From positions 2,046,001 to 2,110,000 of the forward strand of contig NZ_BCMZ01000001.1 in NCBI RefSeq assembly GCF_001485535.1: a stretch of 64,000 bases of DNA. Reading direction: 5' to 3'. The notes under the pieces are model-generated. The model was not told the origin of the DNA and made no database searches. It saw nothing but the letters and a program-made list of their open reading frames with translations. Source of the DNA: Halobacterium sp. CBA1132 (lineage in GTDB: Archaea > Halobacteriota > Halobacteria > Halobacteriales > Halobacteriaceae). Positions 17,814-26,035 of this stretch are shown piece by piece; the first letter of the stretch is position 1, and every line of letters begins with the position of its first letter. The position numbers and the translations under genes were made by a program.

Positions 17814-19436
17814 CTATTGAGCGTCCGCGACGAGGTCCGCGAGCGCCTCCGGGGAGTCGACGGCGTCGGTGGTGCCGTCGGAGTCGACGAGCCACGCGGT
17901 CCCCGACTCGCCGTCGGCGTTCGGGACGACGACCTTCTCGTGGTCGGCCATGCGGAGCGCGGCGCGGTGGAGATCGCTGCCGGCGTCGTCCGCAACTTCG
18001 ACGACGAGCGGGCCGGCGACGACGCGGGACGCGGCAGTGCCGTACGCCGCGACCTGTGGCCCCATTCGCTCGGCGGCGCCCGCGAACGCGCCGACGGCGT
18101 CCGAGGCGGCCTCGTGGTAGCGCGACTCGCGCGTGAGGTAGTGGAGGTCGACGAGCGCGTCCGCCATCACCGCGGTGTCATCGATGGGGCGAAGCGGCTC
18201 GTCGAGCAAGCCCGCGCCCTCCAGCGGGCCATCGAGGAACGCGCCGGTCGCGTCCTGCAGGTCGTCGATAGTCGCGTCGGCAACGGTAACGGCGGTTTCG
18301 AGGTAGTCGCCGCCCAGCACTTGCGCGGCCGTCGCAAACGCCCGCACGACGCGAGCGCGGTCCGCGAGCAGGCCCGTCGGGGCGTCGGGGTCGTCGAAGT
18401 GCCGGACGGTCGCGCCGTCGACGAGCGTCTCCCGGAGGTAGTCGAGCGTGCGCTCGGCGTACCGGGTCGCGGTGTCGTCGTCCGTGTACGCCGCAAAGGA
18501 GAGCAGCGCGTCGGCGGTGAGCGCGTTCACGTCCGCGTACGCCGTCTCGTCGACAGGGGGTTCTGCCTTGCTCGCGCGGTCGTCGGCGTCCGCGTCGAAG
18601 TACTCACCGGCGGCCTGACTCCCGCCGAACGCCTCGCCCGTCCACAGCGTGCCCGTCGCGTAGTCGATGGTGTGCTCGGCGGGCTCGCGGTAGTCCTCGC
18701 TGCCCGTGTGGAGATACGCCGACGCGAACGCCCGCAGGAGGCTGGCGTTCTCCGCGAGCACCTTCTCGCGCTGGGCGTCCGACCAGTCCCGGCCGTGCGC
18801 GAACCGGAAGAAGCCGCCGTCCACGTCGTCCGAGAGGTTCCGGCGCACCGCGTCGAGCGTGCGCAGCGCCTGGTCGCGCTCGCGCTTGAGCGCGAACTCG
18901 ATTGTCGAGGGCAGCGGGAACTTCTCGTCGGTCCCCCAGCCGCCGTGCTCGGTGTCGAACTGCTCGCCGAGTTGGCCCGCCAGCAGTCGCTCGATGTCGC
19001 CGTTCACCGGGCCGACCGGCGGCTCACCGCCGCGGAGCGCGCGCGGCTTGCTCCCCGCGTCCTCGCCCTTCTCGTCGTACGTCTCGCGGACGCGCTGGAG
19101 CACCTGCCGGAACCCCTCCGGTTCGAGGAACGTCGCGCCCGCGATGTGCTCGCCCTCGGGCGTCACGAACACCGTCGACGGGAACCCACCCATGTTGTAC
19201 CGCTCCCGCACGCGCGGGTGCCGGTCGGCGTCCACGCGCACCGGCACAAAGTCGTCGTTGACGTTCGCCGCGATGCGCGGTTCCGCGTACGTCCGTTCGT
19301 CCATCTGCCGGCACCAGTCGCTCCACGACGCCACCAGCGACACCAGCAGCGGCACGTCGCGGTCGGCGGCCTCCGCGAACGCCTCGTCGCCCCACTCGCG
19401 CCACTCCACGCGCGTCACGTCAGCGGACTCGTCCAT
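17814..19436 (-). CDS. DUF255 thioredoxin-domain protein (YyaL/SSP411-like)
   Basis: Protein of 540 aa, shorter than most DUF255 proteins (about 650-700 aa). The N-terminal thioredoxin-like domain (about 1-125) has SLVASWSDWCRQMDERTY, where the usual CHWC is replaced by SDWC, leaving one cysteine. MGGFPSTVFVTPEGEHI provides the cis-Pro region. The remainder is an alpha-barrel resembling N-acylglucosamine 2-epimerase-type six-hairpin folds, with LAENASLLRAFASAYLHT and DAGSDLHRAALRM segments. The cellular role of the family is not established. It is divergent from the FxsA gene. Confidence 0.9.
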   Translation of the reverse strand: MDESADVTRVEWREWGDEAFAEAADRDVPLLVSLVASWSDWCRQMDERTYAEPRIAANVNDDFVPVRVDADRHPRVRERYNMGGFPSTVFVTPEGEHIAGATFLEPEGFRQVLQRVRETYDEKGEDAGSKPRALRGGEPPVGPVNGDIERLLAGQLGEQFDTEHGGWGTDEKFPLPSTIEFALKRERDQALRTLDAVRRNLSDDVDGGFFRFAHGRDWSDAQREKVLAENASLLRAFASAYLHTGSEDYREPAEHTIDYATGTLWTGEAFGGSQAAGEYFDADADDRASKAEPPVDETAYADVNALTADALLSFAAYTDDDTATRYAERTLDYLRETLVDGATVRHFDDPDAPTGLLADRARVVRAFATAAQVLGGDYLETAVTVADATIDDLQDATGAFLDGPLEGAGLLDEPLRPIDDTAVMADALVDLHYLTRESRYHEAASDAVGAFAGAAERMGPQVAAYGTAASRVVAGPLVVEVADDAGSDLHRAALRMADHEKVVVPNADGESGTAWLVDSDGTTDAVDSPEALADLVADAQ

Positions 19437-19535
19437 ACGTTCGCTGGGCGGCGAACCCGGGAAACCGTTTCGACACGGGCGAACGCCGCCCCGCCCAACA
19501 GAAAGGCTATGAATCGCCGTCGGCTACCCCGGCGT

Positions 19536-20138
19536 ATGCCCCGACTCCGGTGGCTGTTCCTCGCGCTGCTCGTGGTCCCGCTCGCGGACGCCCTCTTCTT
19601 GGTGTTCGTCGCGGGGCAAGTCGGCTGGCAGGTGACGGTCGCGCTCGTCGTCCTCACCGCCCTGCTCGGCACGCTGTTCGTGCGCGCGGAAGGCCGTCAC
19701 ACCCTGCAACGCATCCAGCGCTCGCTCGCGCAAGGGAAGACCCCGACAGACGAACTCGTGGACGGCGGCCTCCTCATCGCCGCCGGCGCATTCCTGCTCA
19801 CGCCCGGCCTCCTGACGGACGCGCTCGGGTTCCTGCTCGTCTTCCCGCTGACTCGGTACCCGTTCCGCTACGCCGTCAAGGAGTGGGTCATCAAGCCCAA
19901 ACTCGACCAGAAGACCGGCGGGTTCGCCACCGGCAACGTCTACACGTTCGGCTTCCCCGGCGGCAGCGACGACGGCGGCGCCGGCCCGTTCGCCGGCATG
20001 GGCGGCGGTGACGGCAGCGGCGGTAGCGGCCCGTTCGGCTCCAGCACCACGAGCAGCAGCGACGACGATACCATCGACCTCGACGAGGATTCCTACGACG
20101 TAGAATTCGAGGACGGCGACGACGCCGACACCCGGTAA
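19536..20138 (+). CDS. FxsA family membrane protein
   Basis: Protein of 200 aa. Transmembrane segments lie near residues 4-25 (WLFLALLVVPLADALFLVF), 27-47 and 75-105, and the FxsA hallmark EGRHTLQRIQRSLAQGK-TPTDELVDGGLLIAAG is present. The C-terminal 60 residues are Gly/Ser-rich, then acidic, likely a disordered cytoplasmic tail. FxsA in E. coli relieves phage T7 exclusion by F plasmid when overexpressed; its normal role is unknown. An upstream ATG at 19509 coincides with a CTATGAAT promoter-like box 27 bp before 19536, so the latter is chosen. A much longer open frame beginning at 17214 is antisense shadow. Confidence 0.88.
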   Translation: MPRLRWLFLALLVVPLADALFLVFVAGQVGWQVTVALVVLTALLGTLFVRAEGRHTLQRIQRSLAQGKTPTDELVDGGLLIAAGAFLLTPGLLTDALGFLLVFPLTRYPFRYAVKEWVIKPKLDQKTGGFATGNVYTFGFPGGSDDGGAGPFAGMGGGDGSGGSGPFGSSTTSSSDDDTIDLDEDSYDVEFEDGDDADTR

Positions 20139-20204
20139 CGCACGACGGCGCGCTGTAGAAAGGAAACCCTTAATTGTACCAGCGGCAAACGTCGGGATGC
20201 GTTC

Positions 20205-20278
20205 GGGCCAGTAGCTCAATTAGGTAGAGCGCCACTCTGATAAGGTGGAAGCTTCCGGTTCAAATCCGGACTGGCCCA
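20205..20278 (+). tRNA. tRNA-Ile (GAU)
   Basis: Full cloverleaf of 74 nt: acceptor GGGCCAG pairs with CTGGCCC plus discriminator A, anticodon stem CCACT/GGTGG around loop CTGATAA (anticodon GAT at 20239-20241), and T-arm TCCGG-TTCAAAT-CCGGA. There is no intron and no encoded CCA. A TTAATTG box about 35 bp upstream may be the promoter. Confidence 0.95.
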
Positions 20279-20360
20279 CTCCAATTCCTCCGCGATTTCA
20301 CCCGCGTAGGAGTCGCTGTTCTCCCGAACGGTTTTGCTTGCTCGCCGCCACTACCCATCC

Positions 20361-20663
20361 ATGACCGACGACGTAACCGAGCTCGTGGACGACCTCCACG
20401 AGCGGGCGACGGCGCTGAGCGGCGACGACGCGGCGCTCGGCGAGCTGTTCACGCCGGCGTTCATGGGGCGGCACACGGACGCGGCGACGTTCCGGGGGTT
20501 CCTCGACGACAGCGAGTGGGAGGTGGCGACGCGGTCGGACTTCGCGGCCATCGACGAGGCGGCGTTCGACGAGTACGTGGCGGCGCGCACGTCGTTCCCG
20601 GACTGGGAGTCGATGCTGGGGCAGGCGAGCGAGGAGTGGATGGCGCGCCAACTCGTCGGGTAG
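20361..20663 (+). CDS. Hypothetical acidic haloarchaeal protein
   Basis: Protein of 100 aa, MTDDVTELVDDLHERATAL through EEWMARQLVG. It is soluble, strongly acidic and predicted mostly helical, with no cysteine, signal peptide or membrane helix. The ATG at 20361 is preferred to an upstream one at 20334, because MTDDV is a typical haloarchaeal N-terminus and the extra residues are basic. It follows tRNA-Ile by 82 bp. A repeat-like stretch (ggcttttgcacgcgctgcg) follows its stop. No family is recognised. Confidence 0.7.
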   Translation: MTDDVTELVDDLHERATALSGDDAALGELFTPAFMGRHTDAATFRGFLDDSEWEVATRSDFAAIDEAAFDEYVAARTSFPDWESMLGQASEEWMARQLVG

Positions 20664-20979
20664 GGCTTTTGCACGCGCTGCGACTGCGCGTCGCTTTGAG
20701 TAGGGATGGGCGGGTACGGGAAGGTGGGCGCCGACCCACCCCCGGTGCCCGTTGGTCCCTCCCCCCGCTGATCGCCGAGGCCGACTGCCCCCAACGCCCC
20801 ACTTCGTTCCGGCCTCGGCGTCGCGGGTTTCAGTGTCCCCGCTGGCGCGTCGCGGCGCTCGCCGCAGCCAGCACATTCTCCGAGTGATACCGCGCGTAGC
20901 CAGTAGGCCGCGTGTAGATTGTAACGAGCGCGAGTCCGGAACCGGGGCTTTGACGCGGACGGAGCGCGAACGGACGCGT
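20664..20979. other. 316-bp gap with strong palindromes, no gene
   Basis: No reading frame here is convincing. Right after the preceding stop comes ggcttttgcacgcgctgcg, resembling the gene-end repeat module seen at 13032 and 27765. Two strong secondary structures follow: GGTGGG/CCCACC (20723-20740) extended by flanking CGGG/CCCG pairs, and a perfect 11-bp stem CGCCGAGGCCG/CGGCCTCGGCG (20773-20783 with 20810-20820) around a 26-nt loop. The stretch could encode a structured RNA or be another intergenic palindromic repeat. Confidence 0.5.
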
Positions 20980-21186
20980 ATGGATTCACGCGTGGCGCTC
21001 GGAGCCGTCATCGCCGCCGGAGTCGTGATTCCCGGCGTCGCGAACTACTTCCTGCATCAGGCCGGCTTCTCGACGGTCGGCGCGGTGGTGTGGGCCGTCG
21101 GCTACGCGTCGATGGCGCTAGTGGTGTGGTACGGGTGGATTCGCCCCCTCGACCTCACCGGTCCGGGCGGCGGAACGGAACCTTAA
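20980..21186 (+). CDS. Small two-helix membrane protein
   Basis: Protein of 68 aa, MDSRVALGAVIAAGVVIPG through PGGGTEP. Two hydrophobic helices occupy about residues 5-24 and 31-51, joined by an HQAGFS turn, with a short cytoplasmic tail. The open frame extends upstream to 20752 but that part crosses the palindromic region and is unlike protein; the ATG at 20980 is preferred. It is 30 bp upstream of another small membrane protein in the same direction. Function is unknown. Confidence 0.65.
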   Translation: MDSRVALGAVIAAGVVIPGVANYFLHQAGFSTVGAVVWAVGYASMALVVWYGWIRPLDLTGPGGGTEP

Positions 21187-21216
21187 AGGGGATTTCGCGG
21201 CGAAATCCAGCCAGAA

Positions 21217-21483
21217 ATGGCGTTCACACCGCTGCCCCTCGTCGACGACTTCCTCGTGAGCTACCACGTCGGGCACGCGCTGCTCGTCCTGTTCGCGCTG
21301 TCCATCGTCGGCACCATCCCACTCGGCTCCCGGAAGCTCGTGGCTCTGAACGCGACGCTGTTCGGCGTCGTCTTCTTCGTGACGCCCGGCTCGCAGCTCG
21401 GCGGCGACCCGTTCACGTACCGCTTCCTCGGCGTCGCGCTGCTCGTCATCGCGCCGGTGCTTTACACCACGGCGCGCGAGTAG
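21217..21483 (+). CDS. Small three-helix membrane protein
   Basis: Protein of 88 aa, MAFTPLPLVDDFLVSYHVG through LYTTARE. Hydrophobic segments near residues 16-35, 41-57 and 68-84 make it an integral membrane protein. It follows the preceding small membrane gene closely, and a TTAAAGGG box about 35 bp upstream may give its own promoter. It is convergent with the siroheme decarboxylase gene, 76 bp apart. No recognised family. Confidence 0.7.
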   Translation: MAFTPLPLVDDFLVSYHVGHALLVLFALSIVGTIPLGSRKLVALNATLFGVVFFVTPGSQLGGDPFTYRFLGVALLVIAPVLYTTARE

Positions 21484-21559
21484 CCGCGGCGCGGAGTCGT
21501 TACCGCATCGGCGTCGAACGCCACCCGAATTCTGCGTGCCGTCTCCCCGCGAGCAGCCG

Positions 21560-22657
21560 CTACTCGCCGACCAAGTCGTCGTAGCGCGCGCCCGTTTGCT
21601 TCAGCGTCTCCTCGGAGTAGAGTCGCTCGTGGTCGAACGGGAGGTGTTCGGCGGCGAGTTCGTCGATTTTCTCGTCGACGGCGTCGCTCTCGCGGCCGTG
21701 AATCATCGTGAAGAGGTTGTACGGCCAGTCCTGCTCGGGGCGGCGCGGCCGGTGGTAGCACAGCGTCACGTACGGAAGTTCGCCGACTTCGACGCCACGC
21801 TCGTCGAGTTCGTCGTCGGGGACGTCCCAGACGACCATGCAGTTGGCGTCGAAGCCGGTGACGACGTGGTTGACGACGCAGCCGACGCGCTTGATGCAGC
21901 CGTCCGCGAGCAAGCGCTCGGTGGCGTCGAGAACGTCCTCGACGGGCGCGCCGATGGCGTCCGCGATGTCCCGGTACGGCGTCGCTGACAGCGGGAAGCC
22001 GTCCTGTATCGCGAGCAGGAGGTCGGCGTCCAGCTGCGACAGGTCGCCGGCGGCGTCCTCGCTGATGCGGGTCGCGGAGACGTCCGTCCTGTCCAAGGAT
22101 TCGCGCTGCTCGCGGCTCCCTTCGGTCTCCGCTCGCTCGTTCGGAGACTCGCGCTCCGCGCTCGTCTCCCGGGCGAACCGGTCGCCGTTGACCACGGGGA
22201 ACTCCAGGTCGATGTAGTAGTCCGTGAGCATCGGGAGATTCAGCACCTGACAGCCCGTCTCCGCCTCGATGTCCGCGAGAATCTCGTCGCGCTTCTCGCG
22301 GCTGCCGGCGGTGACGACGAACCACTGGTTGTACTCGTGGGCGCGCCGGTAGTTGTGGTTGACCTGCTGGTAGCCGTTGATGACGTCCGCGATTTCGTCG
22401 TAGCGGTCGGCGGGCGCGCGCACCGCTGCGAGCGTCGACGACCCGACGACCGGCGGGTTCAGGACCGCGCCGAACCGCCGGAAGACGCCGTTCTCGTAGA
22501 GGCGCTCGACGCGTTCGAGCGCGTCCGCTTCCGTGATTCCGAGGTCGTCGGCGACGACTTCGAACGGGCGCTCCCGAATCGGGAACCCGCTCTGGTACTC
22601 GTCGATGAGGCGTGCGTCCACGTCGTCGACGCGTTCGCGCCAGTCGGCGGCAGCCAT
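21560..22657 (-). CDS. ahbAB: Siroheme decarboxylase, AhbA-AhbB fusion (Lrp/AsnC-like)
   Basis: Protein of 365 aa made of two tandem Lrp/AsnC-like units. Unit one (about 1-175) has VDARLIDEYQSGFPIRERPF, then HNYRRAHEYNQWFVV; unit two (about 210-365) has LDADLLLAIQDGFPLSATPY, then LCYHRPRRPEQDWPYNLF. These are the AhbA/AhbB (NirDL) signatures. The enzyme removes two acetate carboxyls from siroheme to give 12,18-didecarboxysiroheme in the alternative heme pathway. The linker around residues 180-205 (SAERESPNERAETEGSREQ) is unusual and encoded by GC-rich palindromic DNA. Many databases label such proteins as transcriptional regulators; the motifs argue for the decarboxylase. Confidence 0.85.
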   Translation of the reverse strand: MAAADWRERVDDVDARLIDEYQSGFPIRERPFEVVADDLGITEADALERVERLYENGVFRRFGAVLNPPVVGSSTLAAVRAPADRYDEIADVINGYQQVNHNYRRAHEYNQWFVVTAGSREKRDEILADIEAETGCQVLNLPMLTDYYIDLEFPVVNGDRFARETSAERESPNERAETEGSREQRESLDRTDVSATRISEDAAGDLSQLDADLLLAIQDGFPLSATPYRDIADAIGAPVEDVLDATERLLADGCIKRVGCVVNHVVTGFDANCMVVWDVPDDELDERGVEVGELPYVTLCYHRPRRPEQDWPYNLFTMIHGRESDAVDEKIDELAAEHLPFDHERLYSEETLKQTGARYDDLVGE

Positions 22658-22765
22658 TAGGGGGTCGTTGGGACTGCGTCGGCTACTGTTTACCGGTTCC
22701 CGTCGGGCGAGAGTCTGCCAGTGAAACCGGGTGGATTTACGCCGGTGGAGATGCAACGAATTGCC

Positions 22766-23824
22766 ATGAGCGATTCGTACGGCGAGTGGCCGTTGCAGCG
22801 CCTGATGACGGAAGTCGTCGGCTCCGGGCCGAAGTCCGCCGAGGACATGTCGCGCGCCCAGGCCGCGGAGGCGTTCGAGCGCATCCTCGATTTGAACCCC
22901 GACCAGACGACGCTGGGTGCGTTCTGGCTGGCGAACCGCTGGAAGCGCAACAACGGCGAAGAGCTCGGCGCGTACGTCGACGTGATGCGCCGGGAGAGCG
23001 TCGTCGCCGCCGAACCCGACGCCGACCCCGTGGACTGCGGCGCGAACTACGACGGGAAGGGCGACTCCGCGATTCTGGGCGTCGCCGCTGGCGTCGTCGC
23101 CGCGGCCGCCGGGACGCCCGTCGTCGTCCACTCCGGCGACCGCGTGCCGACGCAGAAGCAGGACGCCTACAAGCACGTCCTCGACGAACTCGGCGTGCGC
23201 ACCGACCTCGAACCCGAGGAGTCCGCCGAAATGGTCGACGAGCACGGTTTCGGGTTCTACTACCAGCCGAACTTCAACCCCGTCGTGGACGCGCTGTGGG
23301 ACCGCCGCGACCACGTGGGCGTACGGACGTTCGTCAACACCGTCGAGACGCTCGCGAACCCCGCGAACGCGGACGTCCACCTCGGCTCGTTCTACCACCT
23401 CGCGTTCGCGAAGAAGGTCGTCGAGACCGCGCGCGAGAGCGAGGAGGTCGGCTTCGACCGCGTGCTCATGTTCCAAGGGATGGAGGGATACGACGACGTT
23501 CGCCCCGGCTCCACGACGGTCGCGGAGTGGAGTGAGGGCGAGGACTTAGCGGATTTCACCATCGAGACCGACGACTACGGGATGGACATCGAGAGCGCGG
23601 ACCTCGAAGTCGACAACGTCGCCAGAGAGTCCGCCGAAATCACGGCGGACGTGCTCGCGGGCGAGCGCCGCGACCAGTTCGCGGACGCCATCAAACTCAA
23701 CGCGGCGCTGCGCATGTACGCCCGCGAGGACGCCGACTCCATCGACGAGGGCATCGAAGCCGCCGCCGACGTCATCGCCAGCGGGCGCGCGGAGAGCCTG
23801 CTCGCGGACCTCTGCTCGTTCTAG
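22766..23824 (+). CDS. TrpD-like (anthranilate phosphoribosyltransferase family) protein
   Basis: Protein of 352 aa with the TrpD/nucleoside-phosphorylase architecture: an N-terminal helical domain (PLQRLMTEVVGSGPKSAEDM) and an alpha/beta domain with DCGANYDGKGDSAILGVAAG, VVVHSGDRVPTQKQ and NTVETLANPANA. The canonical TrpD PRPP loop (GTGGD) appears as a changed DGKGD, so the substrate may differ from anthranilate, as in TrpD2 proteins. It stands alone, not in a trp operon. A GGATTTAC box about 27-32 bp before 22766 favours this start over upstream ATGs. It is divergent from ahbAB. Confidence 0.8.
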   Translation: MSDSYGEWPLQRLMTEVVGSGPKSAEDMSRAQAAEAFERILDLNPDQTTLGAFWLANRWKRNNGEELGAYVDVMRRESVVAAEPDADPVDCGANYDGKGDSAILGVAAGVVAAAAGTPVVVHSGDRVPTQKQDAYKHVLDELGVRTDLEPEESAEMVDEHGFGFYYQPNFNPVVDALWDRRDHVGVRTFVNTVETLANPANADVHLGSFYHLAFAKKVVETARESEEVGFDRVLMFQGMEGYDDVRPGSTTVAEWSEGEDLADFTIETDDYGMDIESADLEVDNVARESAEITADVLAGERRDQFADAIKLNAALRMYAREDADSIDEGIEAAADVIASGRAESLLADLCSF

Positions 23825-23872
23825 TCGTTCCGAGTAGGTAGCGTTATCCGAGTTCGTCGCCTCTTCTCGGGT

Positions 23873-24415
23873 ATGACCAAGAAGGCGACCCTCCACACGA
23901 GCGAGGGCGACATCGAGGTCGAGCTGTACGACGAGAAAGCGCCGACGACGGTCGAGAACTTCGTCAAGCTCGCGAAGGACGACCCCGCCGCCGGCGCCGA
24001 CCCCGCACCCGACACGAAGACGTGGGAGGACCCCGAGAGCGGCGAAGTCCGGGGCGACTCGCTGTACCGCGACGTCGCGTTCCACCGCGTCATCGAGGGC
24101 TTCATGATTCAGGGCGGCGACCCGACCGAGTCCGGTCGCGGCGGCCCCGGCTACGAGTTCGCCGACGAGTTCCACGACGACCTCCGACACGACGGCCCCG
24201 GCGTCCTCTCGATGGCGAACTCCGGCCCGGACACGAACGGCAGCCAGTTCTTCATCACCCTGGACGCCCAGCCCCACCTCGACGACCGCCACGCGGTCTT
24301 CGGGAAGGTCACGGACGGCATGGACGTCGTCGAGGCAATCGGCAACGTCGACACCGACCGCAACGACCAGCCGAAGCGCGAAGTCGTCCTCGAATCCGTC
24401 GAGATTCACGACTGA
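23873..24415 (+). CDS. ppiA: Cyclophilin-type peptidyl-prolyl isomerase
   Basis: Protein of 180 aa, a single cyclophilin domain that catalyses cis-trans isomerisation of Xaa-Pro bonds. The core motifs are FHRVIEGFMIQGGDPT (catalytic Arg), GVLSMANSGPDTNGSQFFIT and LDDRHAVFGKVTDGMDVV. An insertion of about 25 residues (KDDPAAGADPAPDTKTWEDP) after the first helix is typical of the haloarchaeal type. There is no signal sequence, so it is cytoplasmic. It is convergent with the transducer gene, six bases between the stops. Confidence 0.96.
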   Translation: MTKKATLHTSEGDIEVELYDEKAPTTVENFVKLAKDDPAAGADPAPDTKTWEDPESGEVRGDSLYRDVAFHRVIEGFMIQGGDPTESGRGGPGYEFADEFHDDLRHDGPGVLSMANSGPDTNGSQFFITLDAQPHLDDRHAVFGKVTDGMDVVEAIGNVDTDRNDQPKREVVLESVEIHD

Positions 24416-24421
24416 CCCGGG

Positions 24422-26035
24422 TCAGTCGCCGCGAACGCGAACGAACGGCGGGCTCGACTGGGCGTCGGCCCGGCGGATAGTGCCGTCGTCGCTCGTCGGT
24501 GTCCGGCGGCGTTCGACCGCGAGGCCGTCGGCGTCCCGGGCGACCGCGACCACTTGGTCGGCAGCGCCCGCGTAGAACGCCGCGAGCGTCTCCGGGACGA
24601 TGTCGCTGACGACGTTGAGGACGGTATCTCGGGCGTCGAAGACGCCGTCGTCGTTCTCGTAGCGGGCGGCCCGGGCGTCCGCCTCGCCGAGTATCTCCAC
24701 TTCGCCCGCGATGTTCCCAACGACCAGCAGCGGCGCGTCGCGGCGCGCGGCCGTCGTCTCATTCGCGGCGGCCAGCGACGACGCCCGGAGGTCGAAGACG
24801 TTCCGGTCGTCGGGCCAGCCGCCGAACGGGTCGAGGACGAACAGCCGGTCGTCGTCGAGGGCGTCCGCCAGCGAGTCGTCGGCGGCCGCGAACGCGTTCG
24901 CGAGCGTACCGCGGTCGAGCGTCGGCGGCGGCGTCAGCGACACCGCCGTCCCGGAGGTCGCGGCCGTCGCGACGACTTGAGCGAGTAGGCCGTCGACCGC
25001 GTCGGCGCCCGCGTCGTACCGGAGCACTGCCTGCCCGCCGACGACGAGACCGCCACCGAGGAGGTCGTCCAACCCGGGAACGCCCGTGTCGAGCGTGGGT
25101 GCGTCGGCCAGCCGCCTACGGCGGTCGGCGTCGGCGGCGGTGAGCACGCCCTCGACCTCCCCGAGCATCGCGGTCTGCTCGGAGCGCGCGTCGCGGATGG
25201 CGGCGACGTCGTCGTCGATGGCGGTCGCGCGCTCGGCGAGCGTCTCGCAGCGCTCCGCGACGGCTTCCGTGGTCTGGGCTTGGTCGTCGGTCGCCGTGGA
25301 CACCGACGAGATGCCGGCTGCGGTCTCCTCGACGGTCTCCGCCACCGCGTCGAGGCTCGCCATGGCGTCGGCGGTCTGGTCTGCGCCGCGCTCGATTTCG
25401 TCGGCGGCCTCGTCGAGTTGGGCGACGGTCTCCTCGGTGGCCGCCCGGACCGCGTCGAGGGCGTCCTCGATGTCGTCCGCCTGCTCCTGTGACTCGGCCG
25501 CCAGCTCCTTGATTTCGTCCGCGACGACGGCGAACCCGTCGTTGTCGCCGTCCGTGCGCGCGGCCTCGATAGACGCGTTCAGCGCGAGCATGTTCGTCTG
25601 GTCGGCGATGCGGTCGATGCCGGCGAGCGCGTCCGCGATGCGGTCGATGCGGTCGCGGAGCGCGTCCACCTCCGCGACGACGTCCTCGCTCACCTCGCGG
25701 ACGTCTTCCATGGTGTCGATGGCGTCCCGGGCGGCGTCGCGGCCGTCGGCGGTCTCGGCAGCCGCGCGCTCGCTCTGCTCGCTGACCTCCGTCGCGGTCG
25801 CCGCAATCTCCTGAATAGTCGCGGACAGCGACCCGACCTCGTCGACGACCCACTCGGCGTCCGCGACCTGTTCGCTGGTCCGGTCGTCGATGGCGGCGAG
25901 CTGGTCGTCGACGGTCGTCGATGCGGCGTGGACGACGTCGAGGGCTCCGCGGGCGTTGGCGAGCGACCGGTCCTCGGTCACCGCGGCGGCCTCGGCGTCG
26001 GATTCATCTGCCGGCGTGGGCTGGTCAGAACTCAT
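24422..26035 (-). CDS. Soluble MCP-type transducer fused to degenerate KaiC-like domain
   Basis: Protein of 537 aa without transmembrane segments. After an acidic leader it has a long coiled-coil methyl-accepting signalling domain (about 35-310), including the CheA/CheW-contact hairpin IADQTNMLALNASIEAARTD and NDGFAVVADEIKELAAES. From about 320 (LDTGVPGLDDLLGGGLVVGG) the C-terminus follows the KaiC/RecA pattern, but the Walker A loop reads VLRYDAGADAVD, lacking GKT. It is thus a cytoplasmic transducer with an ATPase-like domain that probably cannot hydrolyse ATP. It is divergent from the broken histidine kinase gene. Role in taxis or another CheA-linked pathway is inferred. Confidence 0.85.
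   Translation of the reverse strand: MSSDQPTPADESDAEAAAVTEDRSLANARGALDVVHAASTTVDDQLAAIDDRTSEQVADAEWVVDEVGSLSATIQEIAATATEVSEQSERAAAETADGRDAARDAIDTMEDVREVSEDVVAEVDALRDRIDRIADALAGIDRIADQTNMLALNASIEAARTDGDNDGFAVVADEIKELAAESQEQADDIEDALDAVRAATEETVAQLDEAADEIERGADQTADAMASLDAVAETVEETAAGISSVSTATDDQAQTTEAVAERCETLAERATAIDDDVAAIRDARSEQTAMLGEVEGVLTAADADRRRRLADAPTLDTGVPGLDDLLGGGLVVGGQAVLRYDAGADAVDGLLAQVVATAATSGTAVSLTPPPTLDRGTLANAFAAADDSLADALDDDRLFVLDPFGGWPDDRNVFDLRASSLAAANETTAARRDAPLLVVGNIAGEVEILGEADARAARYENDDGVFDARDTVLNVVSDIVPETLAAFYAGAADQVVAVARDADGLAVERRRTPTSDDGTIRRADAQSSPPFVRVRGD

Noticed and set aside
17214-20138. Long plus-strand open frame of 974 codons
   Set aside because: All but the FxsA part (from 19536) is antisense to the TrmB and DUF255 genes and is Arg/Pro/Ala-rich without domain signatures, as expected for shadow frames in GC-rich DNA.
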